From assembly GCA_947034885.2 (NCBI GenBank), contig OX344749.2, positions 22,893,501-22,957,500 of the forward strand: a stretch of DNA of 64,000 nt, read 5' to 3'. Position numbers and translations under genes: made by a program. Every line of letters begins with the position of its first letter. The first letter of the stretch is position 1. Below the pieces are notes generated by a model. The model saw only the letters and a program-made list of their open reading frames with translations. It made no database searches and had not been told where the DNA came from. The DNA is from Thuidium tamariscinum. Lineage: Eukaryota > Streptophyta > Bryopsida > Hypnales > Thuidiaceae. This document shows, in pieces, positions 43,616-55,840 of the stretch.

Positions 43616-44680
43616 TTTATAGTGAGGCTCCTAAATAGAAACTTCCATTGTACCAATCACATTAGTATATTAATGTGACTACCAAAGTTTACTCTATATA
43701 TATTGCCCATACTTGGTGATGGATCCATGAGACAAATATCGAGATGTTGACTTGAAAGATCTCATAGTACCACTATGGCCTATGGGAGATTTGGTGTATT
43801 GCTACCACAACTTTTTCAAGGACTAATGCATTGCATATGGGTATAGAATGGTCAATAATTTCTTCTATTCATACTAGCTAGTACGTAATATGTATGCACT
43901 TGAATACATATTTCTAGCATTATTATCATTTTTTAATAGAATTTTTTTTACTCATCCACAAAATATTGCTTTGGAACAAAATAGGATTACCACCTAGAAA
44001 AAGCTTTTACCTAATTGAGGTTTGGAGAATGGTGCTTATAGGCGCCATGATGAGCTAGACAATGAAAAATAATGCCCAAAAAAATGAAGTGCACTCAAGC
44101 ATCACTTTTTAATGTATTATTGATGGATAGGATGTTCATTGTAATGTATCTTTGCCATTGCCATGCATCTTGACTTGGTAGGGTCATTTTAGCAATCTAG
44201 CATGACTATTCATATATCTCTTGTGTTATTAATGTTGTTGATGGATGCTAAGGGTGGCAATATATTTCACCTACTTAAGTAATTTAACATATTTAGAGTG
44301 CAAATATGTTTGGGATAAAAAATTTCCATGTACAAAAAATAAATTTGAAAAAGATTCCATATTTTTTCAAAATTAATTTTCAAAAAAAAATTACCATAAA
44401 TTTTTTGGTTGAAGAAATCAATCTATTTGTTCCAAAGTAGTTTATTATATAAGTCTACCTAATTCCAACTTAAATCTTAGTTGCAAAATTGAACAAAGGT
44501 TGGTAGCAATATTGAAAAACTTGTAGCCAATCATAATGTGCTATAATTATGTTTGAAATTGTACCATAATTGATCACTAGTTCACTACTCAATATTATTG
44601 GTTGGAAAGAAGGCATCCTACTCTACCAAAATGGATGAGGGGTGATTAAGAATGGATTGCCTCTTATATAACAAAATGCC

Positions 44681-45475
44681 ATTGATGGATGTGAACAATT
44701 GTGTCTTTTTGTCACTACCATGCATCTTCACTTGTTTGGGCCATTTTAGCATCACCATTCAATTGTATCGCTTGTATTATTAATGCAATTGATTAGTAAA
44801 ATAAAAATTTGTTGTTGATGGATGTGAACAACTATGCCTTTTTACTATTGCCATGTGTCTTGACTAGTTAGTGTCATTTTAGCATCACCATTCAATTGCT
44901 CCTATTATGTTATTGTTGGAAGGAAATGTTGTTGATGGATGATTTGTATCCTTTGCCACTGCTATGGGTCTTGACTCACTAGGGTCATTCTAGCATTACC
45001 ATTTACTAAACATGATGTGTTATAAATGCCATTGATGGATACCGTAAGAAAGTTCCATTGATGGATGGAAGCATCCACGTTTTTTTGTCATTGCCATGGG
45101 TCTTGACTTGCTGCAATCATTCTAACATCACTATCAATGTATCCGTTGTGTTATTAATGCCATTGATGGATGTGAACAACCATTCCCTTTGCCACAACCA
45201 TGATCTTGATTTGAGTTGAATCCAATTTGAATAGGATCATTCTAACATCACCATCAATGTATCTGTTGTGTCATTGATGGATGTGAACAGCCATTCCCTT
45301 TGCCATGGCCACAATCTTGATTTGACTTGAATCCAATTTGAATAGGGTCATTCTAACATCACCATCAAATATACTTGTTGGGTCATTAATGCCATTGATG
45401 GATGTGAACAACCATTCCCTTCGCCACGACCACAATCTTAATTTGACTTGAATCCAATTTAATTAGGGACTTTCA
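44681..45475. repeat. Tandem array of about 105-133-bp units
   Basis: Seven units begin with ATTGATGGATGTGAAC or a variant at 44681, 44814, 44931, 45057, 45162, 45273 and 45394. Shared phrases follow in order: 'ttgccatgcatcttgacttg', 'gggtcattctaacatcacca' and 'tgtattaatgcc'. Two more diverged units lie at about 44119 and 44237. The last three units are the most alike and carry an extra 'gaatccaatttgaata' segment. The array shows higher-order growth at its right end. Confidence 0.85.
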
Positions 45476-46163
45476 AACAAGTTGACCAAGTTAATGCTTC
45501 TTGAAAGGAACAGACTAGGAGGCAATATTTTTTTGCAATTACTTACAAATAAATGTTGTCCAAATTGACTATAAAACTACAATTGTAGTAAAATTTTCTT
45601 CAAAAGATGTCCAAATGTAATGATCACTTTTTTGAAGTGATGGTGAATGTAATTATCTACATATTTCTACTACAATCTCTTCTCTTCCTTTGATACGGTC
45701 TTTGCCTACCCAAAGTTGCCAAAATTCAAAAGCAGTCTCTTTATTTCCTTAAGGTTTAACTTTAGGATCTTCCCTAAAAATTTCAAAGATAGTTATACAT
45801 CTAATTTGTACAATCAAACGTTGGTTACATCCAAAATTACCTTTGCTCCAATTGCAACATATTGTTCACATCCCTACCCGTATATGGCATTTTTGTCTCC
45901 AAATTCATGTAGTCAAACTCATAGAGAAGTTTGCATTATGACAATTTGGCGTAGAATTGGATTGAAAGGGCTAAAATTGGTTGAAAGTTCATTGTTTATA
46001 AATTCAATAAATATTCCCATGCAATTTTTTGCACATGACAATAGTTCATTTGTTTTTCTACAAGCTTGACAAATACTTTTAGAATACTTCACAACTATCA
46101 CTAGGAAATTAAATCCTATGTACTCAACCATCCAATTGTAGATGATGAATGTTGTGAAGGGTG
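45476..46163. other. Spacer with an unrecognised ORF
   Basis: A 117-codon plus frame (45716-46069) and an overlapping reverse frame (45919-46185) have protein-like composition, but I recognise no family. They could be a decayed transposon fragment. Confidence 0.35.
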
Positions 46164-46258
46164 CACTTTGTAGACTTCTACACAATATAAAAGAACTATT
46201 TTAATTACTTCAATTTTTTTAAATAGTTTTTTTGTATTGTGTAGAAGTCTACAAAGTG
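46164..46258. other. Near-perfect fold-back hairpin
   Basis: A perfect 24-bp inverted repeat (46164-46187 with 46235-46258) extends inwards to about 35 bp with three mismatches, leaving a loop of about 25 bases. The right arm is part of the family A element; the left arm is an inverted duplicate of it. An RNA from either strand would fold into a long hairpin of miRNA-precursor size. Confidence 0.85.
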
Positions 46259-46500
46259 AGCCTCTTGCATTTTAAAATATGGAAAAAAAATTATTTTGGT
46301 AAATGACCATCTCCATAAAATTGTTATGAATGGCCATTTTTCAATTAAAACTTTTTTTACTATTTTCTATTAACATAAACATCAAAATATATATATTTTT
46401 TAGATTTTGTACTTTTCTAATTCTCCTATTTAGAGAGTTTTTCTATGATTTTCCTTTAGTAGTTGCCTTTTCTAATTTTAGAGTACTCTAGAAAAAAGAA
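46164..46500. mobile_element. MITE, family A, partial copy
   Basis: From about 46235 the sequence follows the right half of the inverted family A copy. Examples are 'tattttggtaaatgaccatctccataaa', 'tctcctatttagagagtttttctat' and a final 'agtactc' block at about 46485. The terminal repeat itself is missing, and the left half is replaced by a hairpin. Confidence 0.7.
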
Positions 46501-47870
46501 AGGATGGATATTATAAAATCCAACAAAAGAATTAGGTATAGCTCTCACAAATTTTTATATACTTCAAAAATTACCATTATATATATAGATATATAGATAC
46601 ATACATATAATTATTGACATTAAAATAACACACTTATCTAAAATAATTTAAAGAAATATTAAAAACAATTTTGAATTTTAAATAACTTTAGTCAAATTCA
46701 TTAGTGAAAATAACTTTTAATACAAGTAATTTTTTCCAAAGGTTCATAACTACAAAAATGAGAAATGTAGTTGCAATAATTTGGAAAGAATTCAAGAATT
46801 AAAAAACTTCATAAAGTGCAATAACCAAACTACAACATGGCTCCAAAATCCAAATATTTACAACTTCTGTAGTTTACTACAAAGATCTCCAAAAGATTGT
46901 AGAAAACAAATCGGAAGAACATCTTCCGTGATTCATTTCTTTAGAACAATACCACCTCAATGAGAAAGTATTGGCAAACGTCTCATGCACACTCCTACAA
47001 AGAACCCTCACAGAGAATTGAGAAAAAGAATGCAACTCTGCAGCCTGATTTGTTCACTGGAAATCATCCAATTGCCACTTCGTGGCTCCGTCGTTTCACT
47101 GAAACCGATCCGGACACATTGAAAAAAGAGCCAGCCATACTTCACCTCCGCACAAAAACTGATTAGGCTATAACAGACACGGAAGAGCTCCGCCCATCCA
47201 TTTATCAACAACAAATTCAACCATCACAACAAACCCAGAGCTACTAGGCAGAAAATTGTGACAAAGAATCAGCTCACGTAGTACGAAAAGTTACACCGGA
47301 CGTAAAAACCAGTCATAGAAACGCTCACGAAGAAAGAATTTAAGCACCAAAGAACCAACATCAACATACAAATAAGAAACTACAAACATCAGGAAACATC
47401 TCGATAATTTGATTGGAAACAGCTCATTCGTGGGCACAAATTCAACAAACATCATCGAGAACCTTCGTTGCAAATTTTGAGGCGCCATTGAAAAGCTCAA
47501 GTACACAGGAATAGCGTTCACTGAGATTCGATAAAAAGAAACTACTAAAAACAATGCTAAAAAAATAAAAGTCTGGCAAGCTTCAGAAACACAGAACCCC
47601 GTGAACGACACCGGACCGAGCCGGAACCGGACACGCCAGGCGAAACATCTATGCACCCCATCGTCCCATTATACACAAAGGCGTCCACTCAAAAAAAATC
47701 AGAAGAGCCCATCTCCATCACCGACTCCCTCGAAAAGGGCATCGGACAAAGAACTCGATTGAATGCAACCTTTCTTGTTCGTCCTACTCTCCGATGCGTC
47801 ACATCGTGCACCACCCTGCGCTGACGGACGGAACCCTCCTTAACTAGGCTACTGCGACAGCGCCACGTGC
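46501..47870. other. AT-rich DNA changing to the 3' flank of H2A.Z
   Basis: From about 46960 GC rises towards the H2A.Z gene. The stretch 47200-47870 probably contains its 3' UTR on the minus strand. Short frames here are unrecognised. Confidence 0.45.
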
Positions 47871-48886
47871 TCAGTCCTTCTTCGTCGCCTTGTTGATTAG
47901 AGACTTGTGGATGTGCGGAATCACACCTCCGCCGGCGATAGTGCCCTTGATCAGCGTATCCAGCTCCTCGTCCCCACGAATGGCCAGTTGCAGATGCCGA
48001 GGCGTGATGCGCTTCACCTTCAGGTCCTTACTGGCATTGCCCGCCAACTCCAACACTTCGGCAGTCAGATACTCCAGGATAGCGGCCGAGTACACCGCGG
48101 CGGTGGCACCCACGCGGCCATTCGCCGCCACCCTCGACTTCAGCAAACGGTGGATACGACCCACGGGGAACTGCACACGAAGAACAAGGGACAAAATCCG
48201 TCAAGGTCCAGCACTCACAGCGCATTATGGCTAAGTTCTCATGTTGAGAGCAATCCCACAAAGTCTATCATGCGCCAGGGAGCAGGTCCTAATCTAACAT
48301 GTCCTGCCCGAGGACTCCACGCAGTCTCTCTATGTCGTTCTCCGTTCAGTAGAACTTCACTAAATGAGGGACTGAATTAAGCCCTCAATCACAACTACCC
48401 GGGACGCTCACACTGATGGCAGGTCCTAACAATGCTCGGGAGACATTCAACGCATTCCTTCTCCCTCAAGCCACGCACAAGAGAATCGCATTTCTGTCTC
48501 CAACCCATACACGACGAGCACGTAAAACACACTCCCATCTACCGTTTGCTCAAGGAAGGATGTCACAATGCAGGCAACCATACCGACACAAGCGCGGAAA
48601 CAACTCGGACAAAATAATCAACAGCTCCAACTACATTGAGTGGAATTGAAGCCACCACACAGAAACACGAACACAACGTCACAAAACAATGCCAAGAACA
48701 AAAGACACACACAGAAAAAAAACAAAAAAAACAAAACGCGAACCCACGACGAACCTGAAGACCGGCCCGGGATGATCGAGAAGTCGGCTTCTTCTTATCC
48801 TTCTTGTCGTCAATCACCGGCGCTGCCGCTTTCCCCATCAGCAGCCCTTTGGCGCCTTTGCCCGACTGGTTCCCGCCCACCACCAT
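47871..48886 (-). CDS. H2A.Z: Histone H2A variant H2A.Z
   Basis: Two exons on the minus strand, 48886-48755 and 48170-47871, split by a 584-bp GT-AG intron, encode 143 aa. The intron falls in phase 0 right after SRSSRAGLQ and before [10 protein letters not shown]. The histone fold is complete ([40 protein letters not shown]). The variant-specific C-terminal region is present ([20 protein letters not shown]), followed by [15 protein letters not shown]2A.Z replaces H2A in nucleosomes near promoters and is deposited by SWR1-type remodellers (family knowledge). The start ATG sits in ACCATGG. The N-terminus reads [16 protein letters not shown], about six or seven residues longer than the usual MSGKG or MAGKG start. 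A later Met (residue 17) would cut off the SGKG tail, so the longer start is preferred. Confidence 0.96.
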
Positions 48887-49733
48887 GGTAGCTCCTGCTG
48901 CTGGAAACGATAAAAACGAACCCCTCCACCGAACTCTATCACGCAATGAACCCAGAAAACGGTGGACGAAAAAACTCTCCCCAGCTGAGCCCTCCACTCA
49001 CTCCAACATACAGGGTGATCAAGAAGCCTACACAACAGGCCACCAAATAATCCAGCACACGAGAAGAAATGTGTGAAATAAGCTGAAAAATCGAAAAGCT
49101 CCGGATAAGAACCCCGAGATTAAAAACTCTCTGACAGCGACCCCACGAAAGCGACGTATAATTCGCAGGAACCACTCACGCACTCCACCCCGCAACTCCA
49201 AACCACGATCTCAGGAACACAAACGCGAAGCAACAGAACCCGAAACGTTGGCAGCTGCCGAAGGAGAACAACGGGGAGAGGCCAAAACAGGTTTGCCCCC
49301 CAACAGAATGTTGGCTTGTTTGATTTTCCCGCCACAAGTGAAGCGCAGCCAGGGGAGCCAGCCGCGAGCCACCCGCCACGAAATGTCAGTTTGAAAAGAA
49401 ACAAACCAAACGAGGAGAGGAGTGGAGAACGGCGAAGGTTCGGAATCGGGAGCTGCCTCCCTGGGAGAGAAGCGCGATGATTCTTGCGATCGGGGATGGA
49501 AAACCCAGAGCAGTCCGATTGCGACGATTGCGACGATGGCCTGGCTGGGCTTGTGGCTTTGGGGTTTGCTTCTTCCGTGCTTGCGGAAAACGGAAGAGCG
49601 CGAGAGGGAAAAGAAATAGAAAACGCAAGCGGGACTGGGATGAACAGAGCTCCTCGTTGCAGCTGATAACCCGCCCAGACGGGTATCTTGTCCGATCCCC
49701 CCTCGGGGTATGCACGTCTCAAGGTACCCTACC
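48887..49733 (-). promoter_or_regulatory. GC-rich upstream region of H2A.Z
   Basis: About 850 bp of raised GC with many CpG dinucleotides, ending abruptly near 49730 where AT-rich DNA begins. Open frames here on both strands (for example 49120-49722 minus, 49477-49797 plus) have no family resemblance and are best explained by composition. An E2F-like site lies at 49324-49333. Confidence 0.5.
49324..49333 (+). promoter_or_regulatory. E2F-like binding site
   Basis: TTTTCCCGCC contains the E2F consensus TTTSSCGC, about 440 bp upstream of the H2A.Z start codon. E2F sites are known to drive S-phase genes in plants, including histone genes. The match is exact, but one 8-mer can arise by chance. 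Confidence 0.5.
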
Positions 49734-51347
49734 TTGTCTTACGGGTCTTAGAGAGGTTTCATACCGGTGCTCCAGTATTTTGTTGGAATTTTTCTAAAAC
49801 GTTACTGCAGTTAATTTTGACCTTCGGTTTTCACAGAAACGAGTTTCAGTAACGTGCTCAGTGCAATTTCTTAAATTTCTTTAACCCTTGAATGGTGGAC
49901 GTTTGGTGTCCTTTGAATGACAAGCTGCAACTTTTCATCTTCATTATTAGTGGAAAGGAAAGATTTTCTTTAGTAATTCGACTTCCAATGAGTATATTTG
50001 GCTTATTCAAAGGGGATGATGTCACACGATATGAAAATATATGATTTTCACAGCCACTGGTCCATCCTTCAAGGGTCAAACTACAAAGTAAAGAATTATA
50101 TATTCATGAATCATCTTGAATAGTGTGTTTTGTAAAGTTGAATTGAGAAATTCAAGAATACTATGAAATCTCAATTTTTCAGATATTTTGCTTTTGTTTT
50201 GTGTAAAAGTGGCATTAATATCTACGAAAATTAGTAGATGCATTGATATAGAGTGAAAAGTTTAGATTTTCAATTGAAGTCTTGAACAATAATATTGTTT
50301 ATAAAATAGATTTGGTGCAAAAACTTTGAGTGTAGTCGAATGAAAGTCTACAAATTAAACTTGAACAAGAATATCTCAAAATACATTATTTTTGCTTTGA
50401 ACATTATTATCATACCATCACAATGAATCAAAGTGAAACAAATTACTTTGACACAATTTTATATTGTCAAGGTAGAGACATTGTAAGTAGTGTTTTTCTT
50501 TTGGTGATTTGGTGCAAAATTGCACTAAATTTTTGGGCATGGCACCAAGTCTATAGGAAAAAAAACAATTTAATTTTGGATGAAATCGCCAATAGACCTC
50601 AAATTTCTTTTAAATACTAGATGAAATCACTAAACAATAAATGAAAATAGAATGATATATATGTATTATGTACTAACATGATATTTTCTATCCAATATAT
50701 GGATGAATGTTGAGATTTGGAGCTCTACAATAAAATAAAATATTGCCACTTTGGCACTTCACAAGAAATGAAAAAAAAACCTTTGATCGGAAGACTAAGT
50801 AATAACTTTGGTAATGAACAAAAATGTGGATGGCATTTGAATAAGGTAGGATAAAAAGCATTTGGCCAAGGTAGAAATGAGTTAGCTAGGGTGGGGTAGG
50901 AATATTGTTGTTGTATCTTTGAAAGATACTATATTCTTGCTTTTGTAATGTTTAGTATTTATTTATCAATTTTTATTTAGTTTGGTATATATTAGTTGTC
51001 TCATTGACAAGGGATCTTCACCCTTAGCCTCAAAAAGGATCACATGTACTCAACATTAATAAATCATTGTACCATATTTTTTAAAATATGTATATTTAAA
51101 AAAAAAAAACTCTATGCAAATTTAGGATCATTCTTTAATTGTTGCATCATTCCAAAAATGATGAATTCATGTCAAATTTATTAACTAATAAATAGATTGT
51201 AATAAAATTGAATAGTAGAAGTATAACTTGATTATAAATCTAGTTCTTAAGATATATCTTGGTTCTATACATATCTTGTCTTTTTTAACTAAGCCCAAAT
51301 CCTTCTATCTATACCTAGTACGTTTCTATATGCACTTCCTCCTTGTA
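49734..51347. other. AT-rich intergenic DNA, no gene seen
   Basis: Nothing beyond short unrecognised frames. Confidence 0.55.
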
Positions 51348-52123
51348 GACATTAGAAGGGATTTGTGGGCAATAGAAGATTGTAGGCTTTGCGTTCCCAA
51401 ATTGTAGGAAAGTGCCACATTAGCAATCTGATGTAATTAAGAGATTGCCATGTCAAAAATTATTTATTTTAAAATATTCAAAAAATATTTTAAAAAAATA
51501 TTTTTAAATATTAAAAAATTAATTTTTAAATAATGTTTAAAATGTTCAATGGATCATTTAAATAGTTTTTTAAAAATAGTTTTTTTAATATGTAGAAAAA
51601 AATCAATATTTTAAATTTTATTTTTTAAATATATTTTTAAGGAAAAACATTAAAAAAATTTAATTGAGTTTTAAGTTTCCTAACATTTTAAAGAATTTTT
51701 GGATTTTTTTTTCAAAAATTCAAAAAATCCAACCAATAGGGATAGTTCATAGTTTTTTGACCATTAGGAGGGATTTGAGGGCAGCAAAGGGCCGTTTCGG
51801 GATTGTTCCTGGAACAGGGTCTGGAAACGGCTGGCTGCTGGTCAGCATTTTAAAAAATAAAAAATAAAATAAAATTGGGGGGTCCTGAAATATGAAAAAA
51901 AGTCCAAATTTTTTTTTTCAGGACCCAAAATTTTTTTTTTTTCGGAAAAAAAAAGACGATGACATGGCAGTCGCTCGACCACATCGGATTTTGCAAAACT
52001 GCGTTCCCGCGGCTGTTTTCGCGATTTCGGGCTGTGGGAACTCATAGGCTCCCATTGCCCTCAAATCCCTCCTAATGAATATAGGGAACTTGCTTCTCTT
52101 ATCTTCAAATCCCTTCTAATGTC
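51348..52123. mobile_element. MITE, family B, outer element
   Basis: GACATTAGAAGGGATTTG (51348-51365) is exactly repeated in inverted orientation at 52106-52123. The 776-bp span contains a second member of the same family (51762-52076). The left interior resembles 55600-55800 ('aatctgatgtaattaagagattgcca'). Confidence 0.7.
51762..52076. mobile_element. MITE, family B, inner element with perfect 22-bp ends
   Basis: The 22 bases at 51762-51783 are perfectly inverted at 52055-52076; the shared core is CATTAGGAGGGATTTGAG. The 315-bp interior has a GC-rich left part, a central run pairing A and T homopolymers around 'aggacc', and a 'gacatggca' phrase. No coding capacity. Confidence 0.8.
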
Positions 52124-55100
52124 AACAATACTAATGTGTGAGCATGAACATGCGAGCATGTGAGCTTCTAATATGTATACAACTAGATATACTACCACCT
52201 TTGAAGGTGTTTATAGTAAAAATACCTACAATATAGGTATCTATAGTATAAATATACTCTTATCATAGAATATTTCTATAGTATAAGCACCTATATTATA
52301 GGTGCATGCTCTTTGAGGCTCATAAGCTCACATTTCTATGCTCACATCCTAACAATCCTGCTTCTAATGTTTGTATTTACAAATTTCTACAGTCAATTTT
52401 AGAAATAATTTTTAATTTTTAACTTCAAATTCTATTGTAAAACATTTATTTGAGTGTAGCTATTATTTGAAAATCATCATTAAGATAGCACTACAACTTG
52501 TCTTCTTTCTTCTTTCCTACTCTGGAATTCTCTATCTTCAAGTTAGAGATATTCTAGTAAGTAGAGAGTCTTAGGTCTTTTTTGACATTAGTAGCAAAGA
52601 AAAATTACCGTATGTATAGGTTAATTTCATAAATAACTTGGAAAAATTTGGAAGATGTTGAAATTTAAATAATTACTTACAACTATTTTCTAAAAATTTG
52701 AAAAAATTATTCTTGAAGAAAATTAGAAAAAGGTTGACATTTATGCATGAATAAAAGGAATCAATCCAAAACTAGGAGTGTCCTTATAAAGTGTCAAAAA
52801 CAAACAAAATCTTATTTGCCTACCAAATTGTTGAACCAAGAAAAGTTAAATAATTTTGCATCATCTTGCCAGAATAGACCTACACGTACAGTATTAAGGT
52901 ATTAAGAAAATGTTGAAAAGAAAAGGTTTCATAGATTAGAGGGTTTGTAAATCCTTGATGATTATTGAATACTATTGCTATTGCTATTTGATTTTAAATA
53001 CAAGATCTTCTAAATAGATCTTAGGGGGGTTAGTTTGCAAAACCTAAAAAACTACTTGAGATAAACTATAGGGTACATTTTATTCATTGGACGAAAAATT
53101 TATAAATGATTTGGATCTACTTTAGCCTAAATTTAATTCTAAAAACATTATTATATGTAATATACGGTGTTGAAAAAAGGCTTCAATTTAAGTAAAAGTA
53201 GATATAAAGTAGTATGAATAAAATAAGAGAAGAAAAAACATTAATTTTTGGATGAATATAATCCCCAATCTTTCTAATAAAGGACTGAAAGATAATATGT
53301 TTTTAACCATTTACTAACTTTGGATATTCTACCTAGATGTACAAAATTTTGGGCATTTTACTTTCACAATTGATATTAAGAAAATAAAATGGATTAAATT
53401 AGAAATTAAGTATACAATTGTATTCTCAATTGGAGTAGGAGTATTTTGTCAAAATTAAATAATCATTCTATGGTGGAATTTGGAAGATGATAGTGTGTAC
53501 CTAAAGTACATTATGCACATTCAAAAATGAAATTTTTGAAGATGAGTGCCTTTGGAATTAAATAGAATTTTGGTTAAAATTAAAAATTAAAATTAAAAAA
53601 TTCATCAAAATTTGATATCATCACCTCTCTACTATAACCATTTATATCATGAATAATACGCTTACAAATAATAAATTGAAAAGTTTATAAGTAAGAGTGA
53701 CTTGAGAGTTAAATAGAATTTTGGTTTGATTTTTAAAAATGAAAATAAAATGATGACTATAGAGATTAAGTAATGTTGCAATCTTTTATATCAAAAATAG
53801 ACTCACAGATAATCACGGCAAAGTTCATAAGCGAGAATGACTTTTGAGTTAGTTAGAATCTTTGTTCAATTTTCAATTTTGGTTCAAAATAGGAGCGGCA
53901 ATTTGAAGTGTTTTTTGGGCAAGAAAAAGATTTGTTCCTTTAGAGCTTCAATTCATCTGACTTTTAACCCAAAGAATGTGTTATGTAAATCTAACCACAT
54001 ACAAATATGAACAACTTAATTTGTCAACGGATCACTTAAAGTGCAACTTCATCTATATATTTTTAATATTAAAAAAAACACTTTAGAAACCAAAGTGACT
54101 ATAATCTAGTCATTAAAGAAATTAAGGGTGAAATGGTTAATCAATTATTGTTTGTTTTATATTACTTTTGAGATTGATCCAAATTTTTTGGTATGCCACA
54201 TGTTTTCTTGCCAACATTCATCATAAAATCCTTTGTTATCAAACAAAACTAAAACTTTAAAGTTTATAGATACTCTCAAGGTTTAAATTCCCGATGCAAT
54301 AGAAAGTGGCTTAAAATAAAAAGTAGGGTCAATTTAATTCGTTGGAAGAAAAATTTATATTTTTGGTAGATGTACTATAGCATTGGTAATATGCCTTGGT
54401 TGGATTAATATATAAAATAGGGTGGTGAAAAATTCCTTCCTTTTTTTGAGCAGTAGAAAAAAAATAGGATACCAAATTTTAAATCCCCCTAGAAGTACCT
54501 AGTAAGTTCAATATCACATTTAGTAGATTTGGTAAGCAAGCTATAATTTTAGTTAGTGGATTTGAATTAGGCACCTTTAGAGGTTGGTGGGAAATGCGTT
54601 GGCAACTTGACATGATGGTGTGGTAGTTTGAATTGTTATTAGGGTTTTGGGTTTTTGCAATGGATTCTTTGGCAGGTGTCGGGTTGTGAATTTGTAGTGT
54701 GCATTGTAAGTGCCGGTCTATTGGGTTGTGAATTTCTACCACATCAAAGTCATCATAGTATTTAAAACTCTCCGCGACTCCAGTAATGTGATAAAATCCT
54801 TCGAAGAACCTACCAAAAAAACCCTCTTCTATTCTCCTAGATTGTGGCATTAAAGACTTTGAGAGTAAAGAACTTGAACCCTATAAAAATGACCTGCATC
54901 AACTCCAATTACGATATATGTCTGAGAGTTTTTCTAATTGCCCCTCCAATGAACATTTCTAAAAGGAAACCATGAGTCAATTCACATCACTGATAACACT
55001 ATCCTTTAAATTGGATGTTGAATAGGAAAAGAGTCTGCTGGGTTGTAAGTTTGTGCCGTGTCGTTTTTCATATGGCCTTTTCAAAGATACAATAATAGTA

Positions 55101-55552
55101 TTGCTAACTAGGATTTAATACATTGGAATGCTAGTAGTTATCAACTTCTTATGTTTGCTTTTGCAATACATTGCAAGTCTTTTGTGTATTACTTACTTTT
55201 TGAATGTAGAAAAAAATAGGGTGCCCAAAAATAGTCCCTCTAAGATTTTACAAAAAAAAATAGGGTATTGAGAAACATGCACTAGTATCTTTTTATCTAC
55301 TAATAGGGAGGGGAAAAATTGGGAGGAGATAAATACCCCCTCATTAAATATCCCATTATCACACGTGGTTTTGAATTGTATAGGTGAGTTTACCCCCCGA
55401 GTAAATACTAGACCATGCCAAAAATGAAGCTAGATTTTCATTTATAATTACATATAGGGTGCTGAAAATTAAGTCCAAGTAGGGTTTTTTTGTGAAAGAA
55501 TTTTTTAAATCATAATTAATAGGTAAATAGCCCCCAATCAAATATGTGGTTA
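52124..55552. other. AT-rich intergenic DNA
   Basis: Short repeats of 'tatagtataaatacct' occur near 52210-52300. A 123-codon frame on the minus strand (54479-54850) has a protein-like composition but no motif I recognise. No other gene was seen. Confidence 0.45.
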
Positions 55553-55840
55553 CATAAAAAGTTTTTTGGCTGTATTGGAAGACCGCGAGTTCCTAGACTA
55601 TGAGAATTCACTAAAATCTGTTACATAAGCGATTTGATGTAGCTAAGAGACTGCCACATCAGATAATAATATTTAATTAATATTTTCATATTTTTTCCAA
55701 AAAATTTTAATCAAAAATTTCTAACTTAAAATTTAATTTAAAAGAATAATAATATTTTAAAAAATCTAACCAACAATGATTGGTTACAAATTGTGGAAAA
55801 AGATTGAAATGGTCTCTTAGGCTTCAAAAATCCTCTTATG
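55553..55840. mobile_element. MITE, family B-related, degenerate
   Basis: The interior matches the left half of 51348-51760: 'gatttgatgtagctaagagactgccacatca', an AT-rich middle, then 'ccaacaatgattggttac'. The ends (55553 and 55840) are only loosely inverted. Confidence 0.5.

Noticed and set aside
47907-48380. 157-codon plus-strand ORF
   Set aside because: Antisense to H2A.Z exon 2 and part of its intron.
49120-49722. 200-codon minus-strand ORF upstream of H2A.Z
   Set aside because: No family resemblance, overlaps other open frames in a GC-rich promoter, and composition explains its length.
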